Positions 7,251 through 15,837 of a DNA stretch of 64,000 nucleotides are shown here, one piece after another. The position numbers and the translations under genes are program-made. Position 1 is the stretch's first letter. Each line of letters opens with the position of its first letter. The DNA is taken from the NCBI GenBank assembly GCA_050633465.1, contig JBOEGO010000015.1, forward strand, positions 1-64,000. Reading direction: 5' to 3'. This DNA is from UBA3069 sp050633465 (lineage in GTDB: Bacteria; Pseudomonadota; Alphaproteobacteria; Rhodobacterales; Rhodobacteraceae). Below the pieces are notes generated by a model. That model was not told the DNA's origin. It saw only the letters and a list, made by a program, of their open reading frames with translations, and searched no databases.

Positions 7251-9898
7251 GGCGCGCCCGCCTGCGTATCGCCAAGGTCCAGCCCCTGACACTGCGCAAA
7301 AAATGCCGCGCAAAATCCGGCCTCGATCCGCCGCAACAGGGCAGGGTCGCCGGCCCCGCCGATCCCCCCCAGATAGGCGCTGGACAGCGCGTCGAAACTG
7401 CCCTGATCCACCCACAAACATTGCACCCCCAGATGCGCGGGCAGATTGTCCAGCAGGGTCTGTTCGACAAAGCCGCGAAATTCGGGCCGACTGGCGCGGG
7501 ATGCACCGTTGCCATGGGGCAGGATCACGCTGACATAGGCACCGGCGAAATCAACGGGAAACCGCGCAGGGCTGGCGGTTGGCGGGCTGGCCTGCATCCG
7601 CAGCAGCACTGCACGGGCCTCTGCCACCGATGCGAACCGCTCGGCCATGATCATGGGCGGCAGCCCTGCGATGCGCAGCACCAGAACCACGCTGTAATCG
7701 GGCAGAACCCTTGCGCTGATACCTTTGGGCCAGTGCTGTGTCTGTGCTGTCGCGCTGGTGGCATCGGCTTGCCTTGTGCTTGTGGCGGGCCGGGGTTGCA
7801 GCGCAGGGGGCAGCAAGGCGTTGACCTGCTCTAGCGTGGCGGCGGGCACCGGCCGTTCCAGCACCAGATGCAACGCCACGCCGCCCAGATCAATGCGCAG
7901 GCATTGCATGGGATCAGGGGGGGCGTCAGGCAGATGCAACTGCGCGTGTTCGACGAACAACATATTGTCGCTCATTCCGGTTTGCAGCCGGACCGAGGTT
8001 TCCAGCGCGGAACGGGCCTGACCCCGCGCCAGATCAGGCCCCAGCCCGCGCTGGTGGCCCAATTCGGGCAATCCGGCCAGATAGCCGCGTTTTTGTAAAA
8101 CCAGCGCCTCGGCGGCCTTGTCGGGGGTCAGGTTTTCGGCCTCGTATTGGCGCAGCAAACGCGCATCCTGAAACCGCAGGCCGAACCGCGCCAGCATATG
8201 CCCCAATGCGCGGTTGTTGCGGTCGTGAAACGGGTCGCTTTCTGCGGTAATCCGGGTCAGGTTTTTCTGGTATTGCGCCAGCCAACCCGCCGGGCCATCC
8301 GCCCCCAGAACCCGCGCAATATCATGGGCATCGTCGGGGTGCGGCGGATCATGCGCCAGCGGCTGCGTGAAATAGCTTTGCGCGTGGGCCTTGCTGGAAA
8401 ACAACAGCGCCATGGCGTTCAGCTGGGCCAGCTCGTCCGCCAGAACCTGTTCAAACAGCGCCAGATAGGCCTTTAGCTGCAATACCTCGGCGCTGCGTGC
8501 CACGGCGCTGGCCTTGTCGCCGGAACCGGAACCGGCGCTGGCGCTGGCGCTGCCCGACGGGAGGTTCGACAGATCCGGCCCGAACTGACCCAAGCCGTAG
8601 ATTTGCGGAAACAGGAATTGCAGTGACCGATAGCGCGCCAACTGCCTGTCGGCCTTGCCCCGTGGCATATCGGCATCCTGTCGGGTTTGCAGGGCGGATT
8701 GATCGAAACGGCTGGCCCAGCGGCGGTCGGCCTCTGTTTTGATCAGGATGTCATTGACCACCGCCGCATCGACAGTGACCCTTGCACCGTTGCGCATCAG
8801 GTGCAGGCGTTTCAGGTCCTGTTCTTCCAGTGACGGGATCAGGCGCAGGGGGCGGGCTGGCGCGTCATGCACTGCGGGGCCGGCTGCGGCCTGTGGTGTG
8901 GGGCGGCTTTCGGCCAAAACGCTGATACGCTCGCCCGCCTCGTCAAACAGCGCCGCACGGATGCCCCGGCGGGCGCCGGATGCGCGCCCCTCAAACAGGC
9001 GCAACGCGCCGACATGGGTCACGCCGCGAATGGCCTGAAACGCCGCGCGCAGCGCGCCTGTGGTCAGGGAGCGCACGGGGGGCTGCATCGCCGGTTGGCC
9101 CGCGCTGCCAGCTATACCTTTCGCAAACTCCGGCGATGCAGCCCCCCCTGTAAATGAACGGGGCGCAAAGGAATGGGGCGCATAGGCATGTGGAACCGGC
9201 CCGTCGTATATCTGCGCCGGATCAAGCTGCTGCGCTGCGCCCAGCGGCGCGGCTTGCGGCGGCGCAGGGTCGTCCAGCGCCATCGCCGCATATAGGGCCT
9301 CGGCCAGAATTTGCTCGGCAGGGGCATCGGCAGAAATGTCGATCTGTCCCGCAATCACATAGGTTTCCTGCGCGGTGAACCGGATGCTGTCGATCGCTAT
9401 GCCCAATGGGCGGTTGGCCGCGACCAGCGCCACAATCGTGCTGTGCAGGGTGGCCATATCAATGCCACTGGTGATCTGCGCATATGGCTCTGCGCGGATG
9501 TCGTAATGGCCGGCCCGGCCCGCCACAGGATGCAATACCGCACTGCGAATGGCAGGAATGCGGGCGGTCAGAAACTGTTCCAGATCGCGGGGCGTCACCG
9601 GCGCGGTGGTGAAAACCTCTTCGGGTGGGAACAGCGCCTGTTGCCGTGCGGTGACCCCATGTGCCCGCCCCGAGGAGGCCAGAATATCCGCCATCGGGTG
9701 GTGCGTGCGATAGGCAATATCACTCAGCGCATAGCATAGGGATTCAAGGATGGTAACGCCGGGGTCATGTTCGTTGTAATCGGTCCAATGCGCGCCCGAC
9801 ATCGCCTGAATATGCGCCGTGGCCGTGGCCAGCAGGCTGGCGAAATCGCCGGATGGGGGCAGGGCGGTGGCCTGCGATATGCGCGGCGCGACCTGCAT
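7247..9898 (-). CDS. Large baseplate protein, gpJ/gp6-like (Pvc12-like)
   Basis: 883 aa. Near the N terminus is the baseplate wedge signature HWTDYNEHDPGVT (37-49), followed by an ILESLCYALSDIAYRT helix, as in large gp6/J-like baseplate proteins of eCIS and T6SS-iii loci. The rest is long and divergent, with low-complexity Gly/Ser/Ala (around residue 455) and Pro/Ala stretches. The expected role is to form the baseplate wedge together with the gpJ-like protein at 10972-15093. The gene starts 3 nt after the stop of the membrane-helix gene and its stop overlaps the next start by ATGA. Whether it corresponds exactly to Pvc12 rests on gene order and the N-terminal motif. Confidence 0.8.
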   Translation of the reverse strand: MQVAPRISQATALPPSGDFASLLATATAHIQAMSGAHWTDYNEHDPGVTILESLCYALSDIAYRTHHPMADILASSGRAHGVTARQQALFPPEEVFTTAPVTPRDLEQFLTARIPAIRSAVLHPVAGRAGHYDIRAEPYAQITSGIDMATLHSTIVALVAANRPLGIAIDSIRFTAQETYVIAGQIDISADAPAEQILAEALYAAMALDDPAPPQAAPLGAAQQLDPAQIYDGPVPHAYAPHSFAPRSFTGGAASPEFAKGIAGSAGQPAMQPPVRSLTTGALRAAFQAIRGVTHVGALRLFEGRASGARRGIRAALFDEAGERISVLAESRPTPQAAAGPAVHDAPARPLRLIPSLEEQDLKRLHLMRNGARVTVDAAVVNDILIKTEADRRWASRFDQSALQTRQDADMPRGKADRQLARYRSLQFLFPQIYGLGQFGPDLSNLPSGSASASAGSGSGDKASAVARSAEVLQLKAYLALFEQVLADELAQLNAMALLFSSKAHAQSYFTQPLAHDPPHPDDAHDIARVLGADGPAGWLAQYQKNLTRITAESDPFHDRNNRALGHMLARFGLRFQDARLLRQYEAENLTPDKAAEALVLQKRGYLAGLPELGHQRGLGPDLARGQARSALETSVRLQTGMSDNMLFVEHAQLHLPDAPPDPMQCLRIDLGGVALHLVLERPVPAATLEQVNALLPPALQPRPATSTRQADATSATAQTQHWPKGISARVLPDYSVVLVLRIAGLPPMIMAERFASVAEARAVLLRMQASPPTASPARFPVDFAGAYVSVILPHGNGASRASRPEFRGFVEQTLLDNLPAHLGVQCLWVDQGSFDALSSAYLGGIGGAGDPALLRRIEAGFCAAFFAQCQGLDLGDTQAGAP

Positions 9899-9901
9899 GG
9901 C

Positions 9902-10960
9902 TTAATCCCACAGCCGCGTGATGGCATAGGCGATGCTGCGGCTGCCGTTCCCCGCCGCGCTGATCCGCAGCGCGTGACTGTCGCGCCCGGTCACACCGCC
10001 GCTTTTGTGGCTGCGCCATTGCAGGGCCAGCCCCGTGGCCGACCCGCGCCATGCCATGACCAACAGCCGCGCAAACCACAGCACCAGCCCCGCCACGACC
10101 AGCCAGCAGGTCAGGGTGTCACTGTCCGTGGTGATGGCCCATCCGGTCATGCCGATGGCCGCGAACATATCATGCAACAGGCTGTTCACGGCGCCCTCGG
10201 CCGTGCCGGTCATCGACACCAGCGCGCCCTCGATTGTGCCGATGGCGGCCCGGATATGGCTGCCCGCCGGGCTGCGCAGCGCGGCCTCTCCCAGCAATAG
10301 CCCCCCCGCCAGCCACGCCAGATTGCGCCGCAGCCGCGCCCAGCCGCTGCGCGGGTCGGGGCTTTGCGTGATGCTGAGTGACGTATCCAGCGCATCGGGC
10401 GTCGCGGTGGCCGTGGCGTGCAGGGTTGCATCCTGTTGCACCTGCCATCCGGTGACCCTGCGCAGGATGCGGCGCAGGCTGCCCTCGGGTCTGGCGGGCG
10501 GGGCGGGGGTGAATGCGGTGATCTCGAACGCCACGGCGCGGGCCGGAGGCAGCACTACATCGTGCCATTTGCCATCGGCAGGCAGGGTCTGCATCGCTTC
10601 GGGGTCCATGCCCGTCACCGCGCCCCCCGCGGCAAAGGCACCCGCCGCCAGCGCCCCGCCTGTGCGGGCGCCGATCTGCACCACCGCGCCCAATACCAAA
10701 TCGCCCGCCCCGTCGGGCAGGGGCAGATTGCCGGGGGACAGGCTTAGGCGGTTGCCGTCCTCATGCGCCTTTAACACCCATGCCTCTGCACCCGTGCCAA
10801 AACTGATTTCGGGTCGTGATTTCCATGTGTTGAATGCCTGCACATGGGCGTCGAATGTGGCCTCTGGCAGCATAAAATCAATCAGGTCGGAAAAATCCTG
10901 ACCGGATGGCAACATGCCGTTGCCAAAGGCCTGCCTCAGCTCCTTTTTGGTGGCGGTCAT
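9902..10960 (-). CDS. Unrecognised CIS component with a C-terminal transmembrane helix
   Basis: 352 aa, good RBS (AAAGGAAG) ahead of ATG 10960. The N-terminal 35 residues (MTATKKELRQAFGNG, then PSGQDFSDLIDFML) resemble the short helical adaptor found at the start of many tail-associated adhesins or fibres. A beta-rich middle follows. A basic helix (about 205-230) precedes a strongly hydrophobic segment at about 283-304 that reads as one transmembrane helix, then a basic tail. It is located between the two large baseplate genes, where PVC has no counterpart. It may be a fibre-like protein or a membrane anchor holding the baseplate to the envelope; the second is inference from the helix alone. 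Confidence 0.7.
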   Translation of the reverse strand: MTATKKELRQAFGNGMLPSGQDFSDLIDFMLPEATFDAHVQAFNTWKSRPEISFGTGAEAWVLKAHEDGNRLSLSPGNLPLPDGAGDLVLGAVVQIGARTGGALAAGAFAAGGAVTGMDPEAMQTLPADGKWHDVVLPPARAVAFEITAFTPAPPARPEGSLRRILRRVTGWQVQQDATLHATATATPDALDTSLSITQSPDPRSGWARLRRNLAWLAGGLLLGEAALRSPAGSHIRAAIGTIEGALVSMTGTAEGAVNSLLHDMFAAIGMTGWAITTDSDTLTCWLVVAGLVLWFARLLVMAWRGSATGLALQWRSHKSGGVTGRDSHALRISAAGNGSRSIAYAITRLWD

Positions 10961-10971
10961 GGGTCTTCCTT

Positions 10972-13900
10972 TCAGGGTGCAGGGGGCAGGGCGGGGGCCA
11001 CCATAGGGGCCAGCCGCGTGCCACCATGGCCATGCGAAGTGGCCGGATCAGGGGCCGTAACAGGGTTGGGAACAGGGTTGGGAACGGGGGTGGGAACTGG
11101 GTTGGGAACGGGGGCAACATCCGCAGGTATCAGCGGGATCAGACTGGACCCGATCTCCATCTGCCCGATGCCAAAGGGCCGGGGCGCGCAGGGCACAGGT
11201 GCGCCGCCCTGCCATGCGCTGACCTGTGCCGGACTGGCGGCATAGAGATCACGGGCCACGGTCATGCTGCCGATCCGGCGATCCGGTGCGATCACCTGCA
11301 ATTCATGGGCCGTATGCGGCACCAGAACGGCCCCCGCGGCACTGCTGCGCAGGGTGATCCCGCGCCGGGCTGTGTGATGGTGGTGGTGGTCATAATGGTG
11401 GTGGTGGTGGTCATAATGGTGGTGATGGTGGTCATGATGTAACGGGCGCGCCGTATCGCGCAATCCATAGGCACCGGCCCTGCGATAGAATTGCACCAAT
11501 GACAGCCCGGTCAGCAGCGCCACACCGGGCAGGGCGGACAGGTCGGCCTCCAGATCGGCCAGTTGCACCCGCCCGCAACCCAGTGCCATCGGCAAGGCGG
11601 GATCGTCGCGCCATGGGCACAGCAGGGCCGCAAACCGCGTGGTGATGCTGTTCAATACCTCGTCGGCAGGGATGTCGCCACGGATCACCACACTAGCGCG
11701 CAGTTGCACAGGTTCGTAAACCGGATTGCTGACGGTGATCCGATGCCCCCAAGCGGCGGCACGGGCGCGCAAGACACCTGCGATATCCTCGCGGCGACCC
11801 AGCGGCAGAACCGGCAATGCACCGGATCCGCTGCGCCCCGCCACTGGCGCCACGATGATATTGACCACGCCCGCGCCACCCCCACCCGTGACATTCCCGC
11901 CCCTTACATCACCATCCGTTCCGCCCTCATCCGTGCCACCCCCATCCGTTGCACCACCAGTGAAACCAGCGCCCAGCACACATTTTGCCTCGGCCACATC
12001 GGGGAAATGCGACAACACCAGCGTCTCGTAATCCCGTGGCGTGATGGCACGGTCGCGGTTGCCCAACCGCTCGCTCAGACGGGTGTAGAATGCGCGCTCG
12101 TCCTCGGCTGCGGCGCCGTTGCCCGATGGCAAAGGCTGCACCACACTGCGCAGCGCAGGCAGCCGGTTTACCGGGCGCTTGATCGCCCCCGCAGGCAACA
12201 CAGGCACCCCCTGCGGCGCAGTCGCGGCATCTGTCACGCGGGTCACCCGAACCGCCCCTGCCGCGATCCGGCCAAAATCGCACAGCGGCTGCGTGCCGGG
12301 CGGCGCAGTCAGCGCCAGCCAGACCAATCCCGCAGCATCCCGCGCCAGATCGGCGGGCAGGCGCAGCCGGGCAATCCCCGTGGTGGTCAGCGCCCGCGTG
12401 CCGTCATGGCGCATCGCCTTATGGGGCAGCGGCTGCCATCCCTTCGCATTGCGATACCCCCAGTGCAGGCGCGCCGCAGGGCTGGCCGTCACCGGGTGAT
12501 GCGTCGCGGTGTCGGTTTCATGCAACTGCATGAACAGGGGCAGGTCATCCCCCGCCTTGACCCCGCTGAACCCCAGCAACAGCATGTCGCGCCCGGCCAT
12601 GGGCAAGGGCGCAAGGGCGGGCCGCGTGGTGGCGACCAACCCGTCGAATGGCACCTGCGCCAGCACCGTGATTTCACCCCGCGCCATGCTGGCGCTTGCG
12701 CGATATGACAGGGTCAGCCCCGCAATGCGCGCCTGCACGGGCGGGGGCGGCAAAAGGGCGGGCTTGGTGCCTGTCACCTTGGCCAACATAGTGTTTTTCC
12801 GGCGCGCATTGGCCAGCACCGCACGACCCAGAATATCGGGATACGCGGCATTGGCGAAGCCGTAACCGGGCGCGCAAAACGTCATCCGCAGGCAGGGCGG
12901 CTGATCCGGTTGCAGGCCACCCGATCCCGTATCGAACCGCCAATCGGCACGGCGCTGCATCGGGCGGTTGCTCTTGCCAGCCGCATTTTGACCAGCCCCA
13001 TTTCGACCAACCCCGCCTTGCCCAACCCCGTTCTGCCCAGCCCAATCCGGCCCAGCCCCATCCGGCCCGCAAAACAACGCCACCCCGTCGGTTTTCACCG
13101 AAACCGGCCAGCCCAGCGGCGCAACCGGCACCCATTCGCCGCCCCGCTGCACCGCGAACACCGCGCGAAAATCCCCGTTGCGCGTGCCGAACCCGTAGGG
13201 CGCGTAATGGCTGGCCAGATCATCGGGCGCAGCGGGCAGGCCCAGCCACTGCCAGCCCAATGACAGACCCGTCAGCCGCTTGCCCGCCAGATCGGGATGG
13301 GTGAACGACAGCGCATTCCCCACCACCGGCGCAGGGCCAAAGGGGGCAAAAGGCGTGGCGGGCAAAGGCTTGCCCCCAACACCGTTCTGCACCCCGCCCA
13401 CCGCCTGCGCGCTGACGGATATTTCCACATGCGCGATCTGTAGCTGCCCGAATGCCGATAGGGCAAAATGCGGCGCATCGGGGTTGAACAACAGGCTGAT
13501 ATAGGGGCGCGCTGGCTGGTCAGGGGCACCTGTCTGATCTGGCGGTGCCGCCGCCTGCGCCGCCACCGCAGGAAATCCTGCGGGCAGGGTCAGGGAGAAC
13601 AGCATCCGGTCGGGATTGCGCGGCGGCAGGGTTACCGCAATGGCGCTGGCGGGCAGCGCAACCGCACCCTTGGCGGTGGACAATGCCAGATCAAAGGCAG
13701 CAGCAATCACAGGCGCAATGCCGTCCCGTTCTGAATCACCCTGTTCTGGCACAAGCCGCTCTGAACCCTCGCCTTGGCCCCCGTCCTGATCCAGCCCGCA
13801 TTCTGCGCGATACGCACTCAGGGCGCGGCTCAGGGTCCGCCCTCCGTCGCGGGCAAAATCCAGCGACAGGGTGATGCTGCGCACCCCGTCCCGCATCGCC

Positions 13901-15093
13901 AATGTGTCACAGGCAAACACCAATCCTGTGCGCCCCGCCGCCACCGCCGCTGCGCGCCCGGCCGCATCGGGCTGCGCGGGGCCAAATGCGGGCCAAGGGG
14001 CTGCTGCGCCCTCCCCCGGACCCGCAAAAGCAGCCGCATCAAACCCCAATACCCCCGCCACCACGCCCGCACGATCCAGCGGCAGGCGCAGGGCGCGGCA
14101 CTGTTCCAACCTTGCATTCCCCAATGTCACCGCACCGGTGGTTTCATATATGGGTGCCAGACCGTCGGCCTGCTCGGGGCCGAAAAAACCGCTGCCTCCG
14201 GGCAATAGAAACGGTGCCTGATCCGGCGCGACCCCCAGCAACAGCCATGTGCTGTCTGGCCGGGCCGCAGCAGCAGACATTCCTAATACCTGTCTGTAAT
14301 AAAACGATAAATGCTCGTGCGTCATGTCGTTCATACGGGCGCGGGTCACCTGCAACACCTGCGCGAAAGCCAAAAACAATCCGGTTTGCGGCGGGTGGCT
14401 GTCATCCGCCGCAAGCGAGGTTTCCAAACGGGCGCGCGCCAGCTGGCTGATCCGGTGCAACGCGGCGGTTGCCTCTGCCACAGCGGCGGTATCGGCAGGA
14501 TCGGCAGGATCGGCGGTGCCTGCGGGGCCAGTGGTGCGACCAAACCCCTTTGCGGCCATCAACCGCCCCGCGCCGTAACCCTGTATCAGGTGGCTGGCGG
14601 TGGGAATGGTATCGCCCGCATCGGGGGCGGTCACGGCGGCGCTGCCTGATACGGTGTTCACGGCCTTGATCGCGGTTTCGATCATCGTCATCAACCCCTG
14701 CGTCACCTGCCCCCCGGGCTGTGTGATGCTGATGCGGCGAGCCTCGTTATACCAGTCATACAGGATATCGGTGGGGGGGCGCCTGTCATGCCGCGCATCA
14801 TGGGCCGAAATCCGCGCCAGCAGGAATGCCGGATCATTGCGCAGGAAATCGGGCCAGACGGGGCGGGTTTCGGGCAGATGCACGCCGCCATCGGTGTCGA
14901 AATAGGTCAGCAGATGCGCGATCTTGATCGCCTGTCGCACCGTGTCGGCGGCGCTGCGCTCGTCCAGCCCGAAATACCCGCCGTCCAGTGCAGGGTTCCA
15001 ACGGGCGGCCTGCCACAGATGGGTCAGCGGGCCATAGACCAGCGGCGACAGGGCGCCATGCGCCTGCGTATGGTTGGCGTCATCCCGCGGCAT
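10972..15093 (-). CDS. Giant gpJ-like baseplate protein (Pvc11-like) with His-rich and Pro-rich tail
   Basis: 1373 aa. The C-terminal third carries the gpJ-like baseplate core: SERLGNRDRAITPRDYETLVL, a conserved segment PDVAEAKC, then a domain ending in a strand where LEADLSALPGV is followed by a LSLVQFYRR motif. The very long N-terminal part includes several beta domains. Two odd low-complexity regions lie near the C terminus: 23 residues with 18 His, 3 Asp and 2 Tyr (11375-11443), and a VPNPVPTPVPNPVPNP repeat (about 11055-11115). ATG 15093 was chosen; it overlaps the gp25 gene by 14 nt. Role: central baseplate wedge component linking hub and sheath. The His tract could bind metal, which is speculation. 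Confidence 0.85.
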   Translation of the reverse strand: MPRDDANHTQAHGALSPLVYGPLTHLWQAARWNPALDGGYFGLDERSAADTVRQAIKIAHLLTYFDTDGGVHLPETRPVWPDFLRNDPAFLLARISAHDARHDRRPPTDILYDWYNEARRISITQPGGQVTQGLMTMIETAIKAVNTVSGSAAVTAPDAGDTIPTASHLIQGYGAGRLMAAKGFGRTTGPAGTADPADPADTAAVAEATAALHRISQLARARLETSLAADDSHPPQTGLFLAFAQVLQVTRARMNDMTHEHLSFYYRQVLGMSAAAARPDSTWLLLGVAPDQAPFLLPGGSGFFGPEQADGLAPIYETTGAVTLGNARLEQCRALRLPLDRAGVVAGVLGFDAAAFAGPGEGAAAPWPAFGPAQPDAAGRAAAVAAGRTGLVFACDTLAMRDGVRSITLSLDFARDGGRTLSRALSAYRAECGLDQDGGQGEGSERLVPEQGDSERDGIAPVIAAAFDLALSTAKGAVALPASAIAVTLPPRNPDRMLFSLTLPAGFPAVAAQAAAPPDQTGAPDQPARPYISLLFNPDAPHFALSAFGQLQIAHVEISVSAQAVGGVQNGVGGKPLPATPFAPFGPAPVVGNALSFTHPDLAGKRLTGLSLGWQWLGLPAAPDDLASHYAPYGFGTRNGDFRAVFAVQRGGEWVPVAPLGWPVSVKTDGVALFCGPDGAGPDWAGQNGVGQGGVGRNGAGQNAAGKSNRPMQRRADWRFDTGSGGLQPDQPPCLRMTFCAPGYGFANAAYPDILGRAVLANARRKNTMLAKVTGTKPALLPPPPVQARIAGLTLSYRASASMARGEITVLAQVPFDGLVATTRPALAPLPMAGRDMLLLGFSGVKAGDDLPLFMQLHETDTATHHPVTASPAARLHWGYRNAKGWQPLPHKAMRHDGTRALTTTGIARLRLPADLARDAAGLVWLALTAPPGTQPLCDFGRIAAGAVRVTRVTDAATAPQGVPVLPAGAIKRPVNRLPALRSVVQPLPSGNGAAAEDERAFYTRLSERLGNRDRAITPRDYETLVLSHFPDVAEAKCVLGAGFTGGATDGGGTDEGGTDGDVRGGNVTGGGGAGVVNIIVAPVAGRSGSGALPVLPLGRREDIAGVLRARAAAWGHRITVSNPVYEPVQLRASVVIRGDIPADEVLNSITTRFAALLCPWRDDPALPMALGCGRVQLADLEADLSALPGVALLTGLSLVQFYRRAGAYGLRDTARPLHHDHHHHHYDHHHHHYDHHHHHTARRGITLRSSAAGAVLVPHTAHELQVIAPDRRIGSMTVARDLYAASPAQVSAWQGGAPVPCAPRPFGIGQMEIGSSLIPLIPADVAPVPNPVPTPVPNPVPNPVTAPDPATSHGHGGTRLAPMVAPALPPAP
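11375..11443 (-). repeat. GTG-rich tandem repeat encoding a His/Asp tract
   Basis: On the + strand an 18-bp-like unit of GTG triplets with interspersed TCATAATG is repeated about three times. On the coding strand it gives runs of 5-6 His separated by Tyr-Asp. All changes in triplet number stay in frame. Confidence 0.9.
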
Positions 15094-15520
15094 GTGTCGC
15101 CTCGCGGAAGTAATAGGGAAACACGCGGTTGCCGCGCGAATTGGTGGTCGGGATGTCATATTCCAGATGGATGTCCAGCCGCCCCTGCATCACCCCGTCC
15201 TGCCCGAAATCCACATGGGTCAACTTGATGCGCGGCTCATAGAACAGCACCGCCTTTTCGATGCGGGCGCGCAGGTTGGTCAGGGTCACGGGGTCGGTGC
15301 CGTCAAACACTGCCATCTGGATGCCCAGACCATAGGTCGGGCGCATCACCCGTTCGCCCAGAATGGTGAACATCAACACCTCCAGGCTCTGGCCGATGTC
15401 AGCCTCCCCGGCGACCATGGCGGAATGGCCGACATGCCCGCCATCCGGCACATCCTCCAGATCGAAACGCGGCGGAAACCGCCAGCCACGACCCAGAAAT
15501 GATGGCGCATCCTGTGGCAT
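15080..15520 (-). CDS. gp25-like baseplate wedge protein (Pvc9/Afp9-like)
   Basis: 146 aa, GPW/gp25 family. The family marks are LGRGWRFPPRF near residue 9, the TILGERVMRPTYGLGI core near residue 52, and the acidic turn after YEPRI near residue 95. This lysozyme-like wedge protein joins the baseplate to the first sheath ring in contractile tails, T6SS (TssE) and eCIS. It starts 2 nt after the PAAR stop, and its TGA lies inside the start region of the gpJ-like gene, so the three genes form one translation-coupled block. Confidence 0.93.
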   Translation of the reverse strand: MPQDAPSFLGRGWRFPPRFDLEDVPDGGHVGHSAMVAGEADIGQSLEVLMFTILGERVMRPTYGLGIQMAVFDGTDPVTLTNLRARIEKAVLFYEPRIKLTHVDFGQDGVMQGRLDIHLEYDIPTTNSRGNRVFPYYFREATHAAG

Positions 15521-15522
15521 GG

Positions 15523-15825
15523 CTAGCCCCCGATCTCGACCGTGGGGAATCCGGTCAGGATGCTGCCGCCATGCACGGTTTCATCGCCCATCCGCGCCGC
15601 TGGCCGCCCGCCGATCATCACCGTGGCCGATCCGGTCGCCACCGTGTCGGGCGGACCGACACAGATCAACTGATCGCCCACCACCGATGCGGGCAACCCG
15701 CCGATCAACACATTGGGCACCCCCGGCCCGATCACCGGCCCGCCCACATGCGGAATCGGCGCGGGCACGGCAGGGGTTTGCATCGGGCATTCGTGCATAT
15801 CGGTCAGGCGGGCGGCGGGGGGCAT
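15523..15825 (-). CDS. PAAR-domain spike tip protein (Pvc10/Afp10-like)
   Basis: 100 aa, made almost entirely of one PAAR domain: MPPAARLTDMHECP at the start, PVIGPGVPNVLIGGLPASVVGD, SATVMIGGRPAARMGDETVHGG and a final GFPTVEIGG. PAAR proteins sit as a sharp metal-stabilised cone on the VgrG trimer. His11, His85 and Cys13 are candidates for zinc binding. It follows the VgrG-like gene at 12 nt and precedes gp25; no C-terminal toxin extension is present. Confidence 0.93.
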   Translation of the reverse strand: MPPAARLTDMHECPMQTPAVPAPIPHVGGPVIGPGVPNVLIGGLPASVVGDQLICVGPPDTVATGSATVMIGGRPAARMGDETVHGGSILTGFPTVEIGG

Positions 15826-15837
15826 CCTGTTCTCTCC

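Noticed and set aside
11375..11443. CRISPR-like array
   Set aside because: Short repeats without spacers that encode a His tract in frame.
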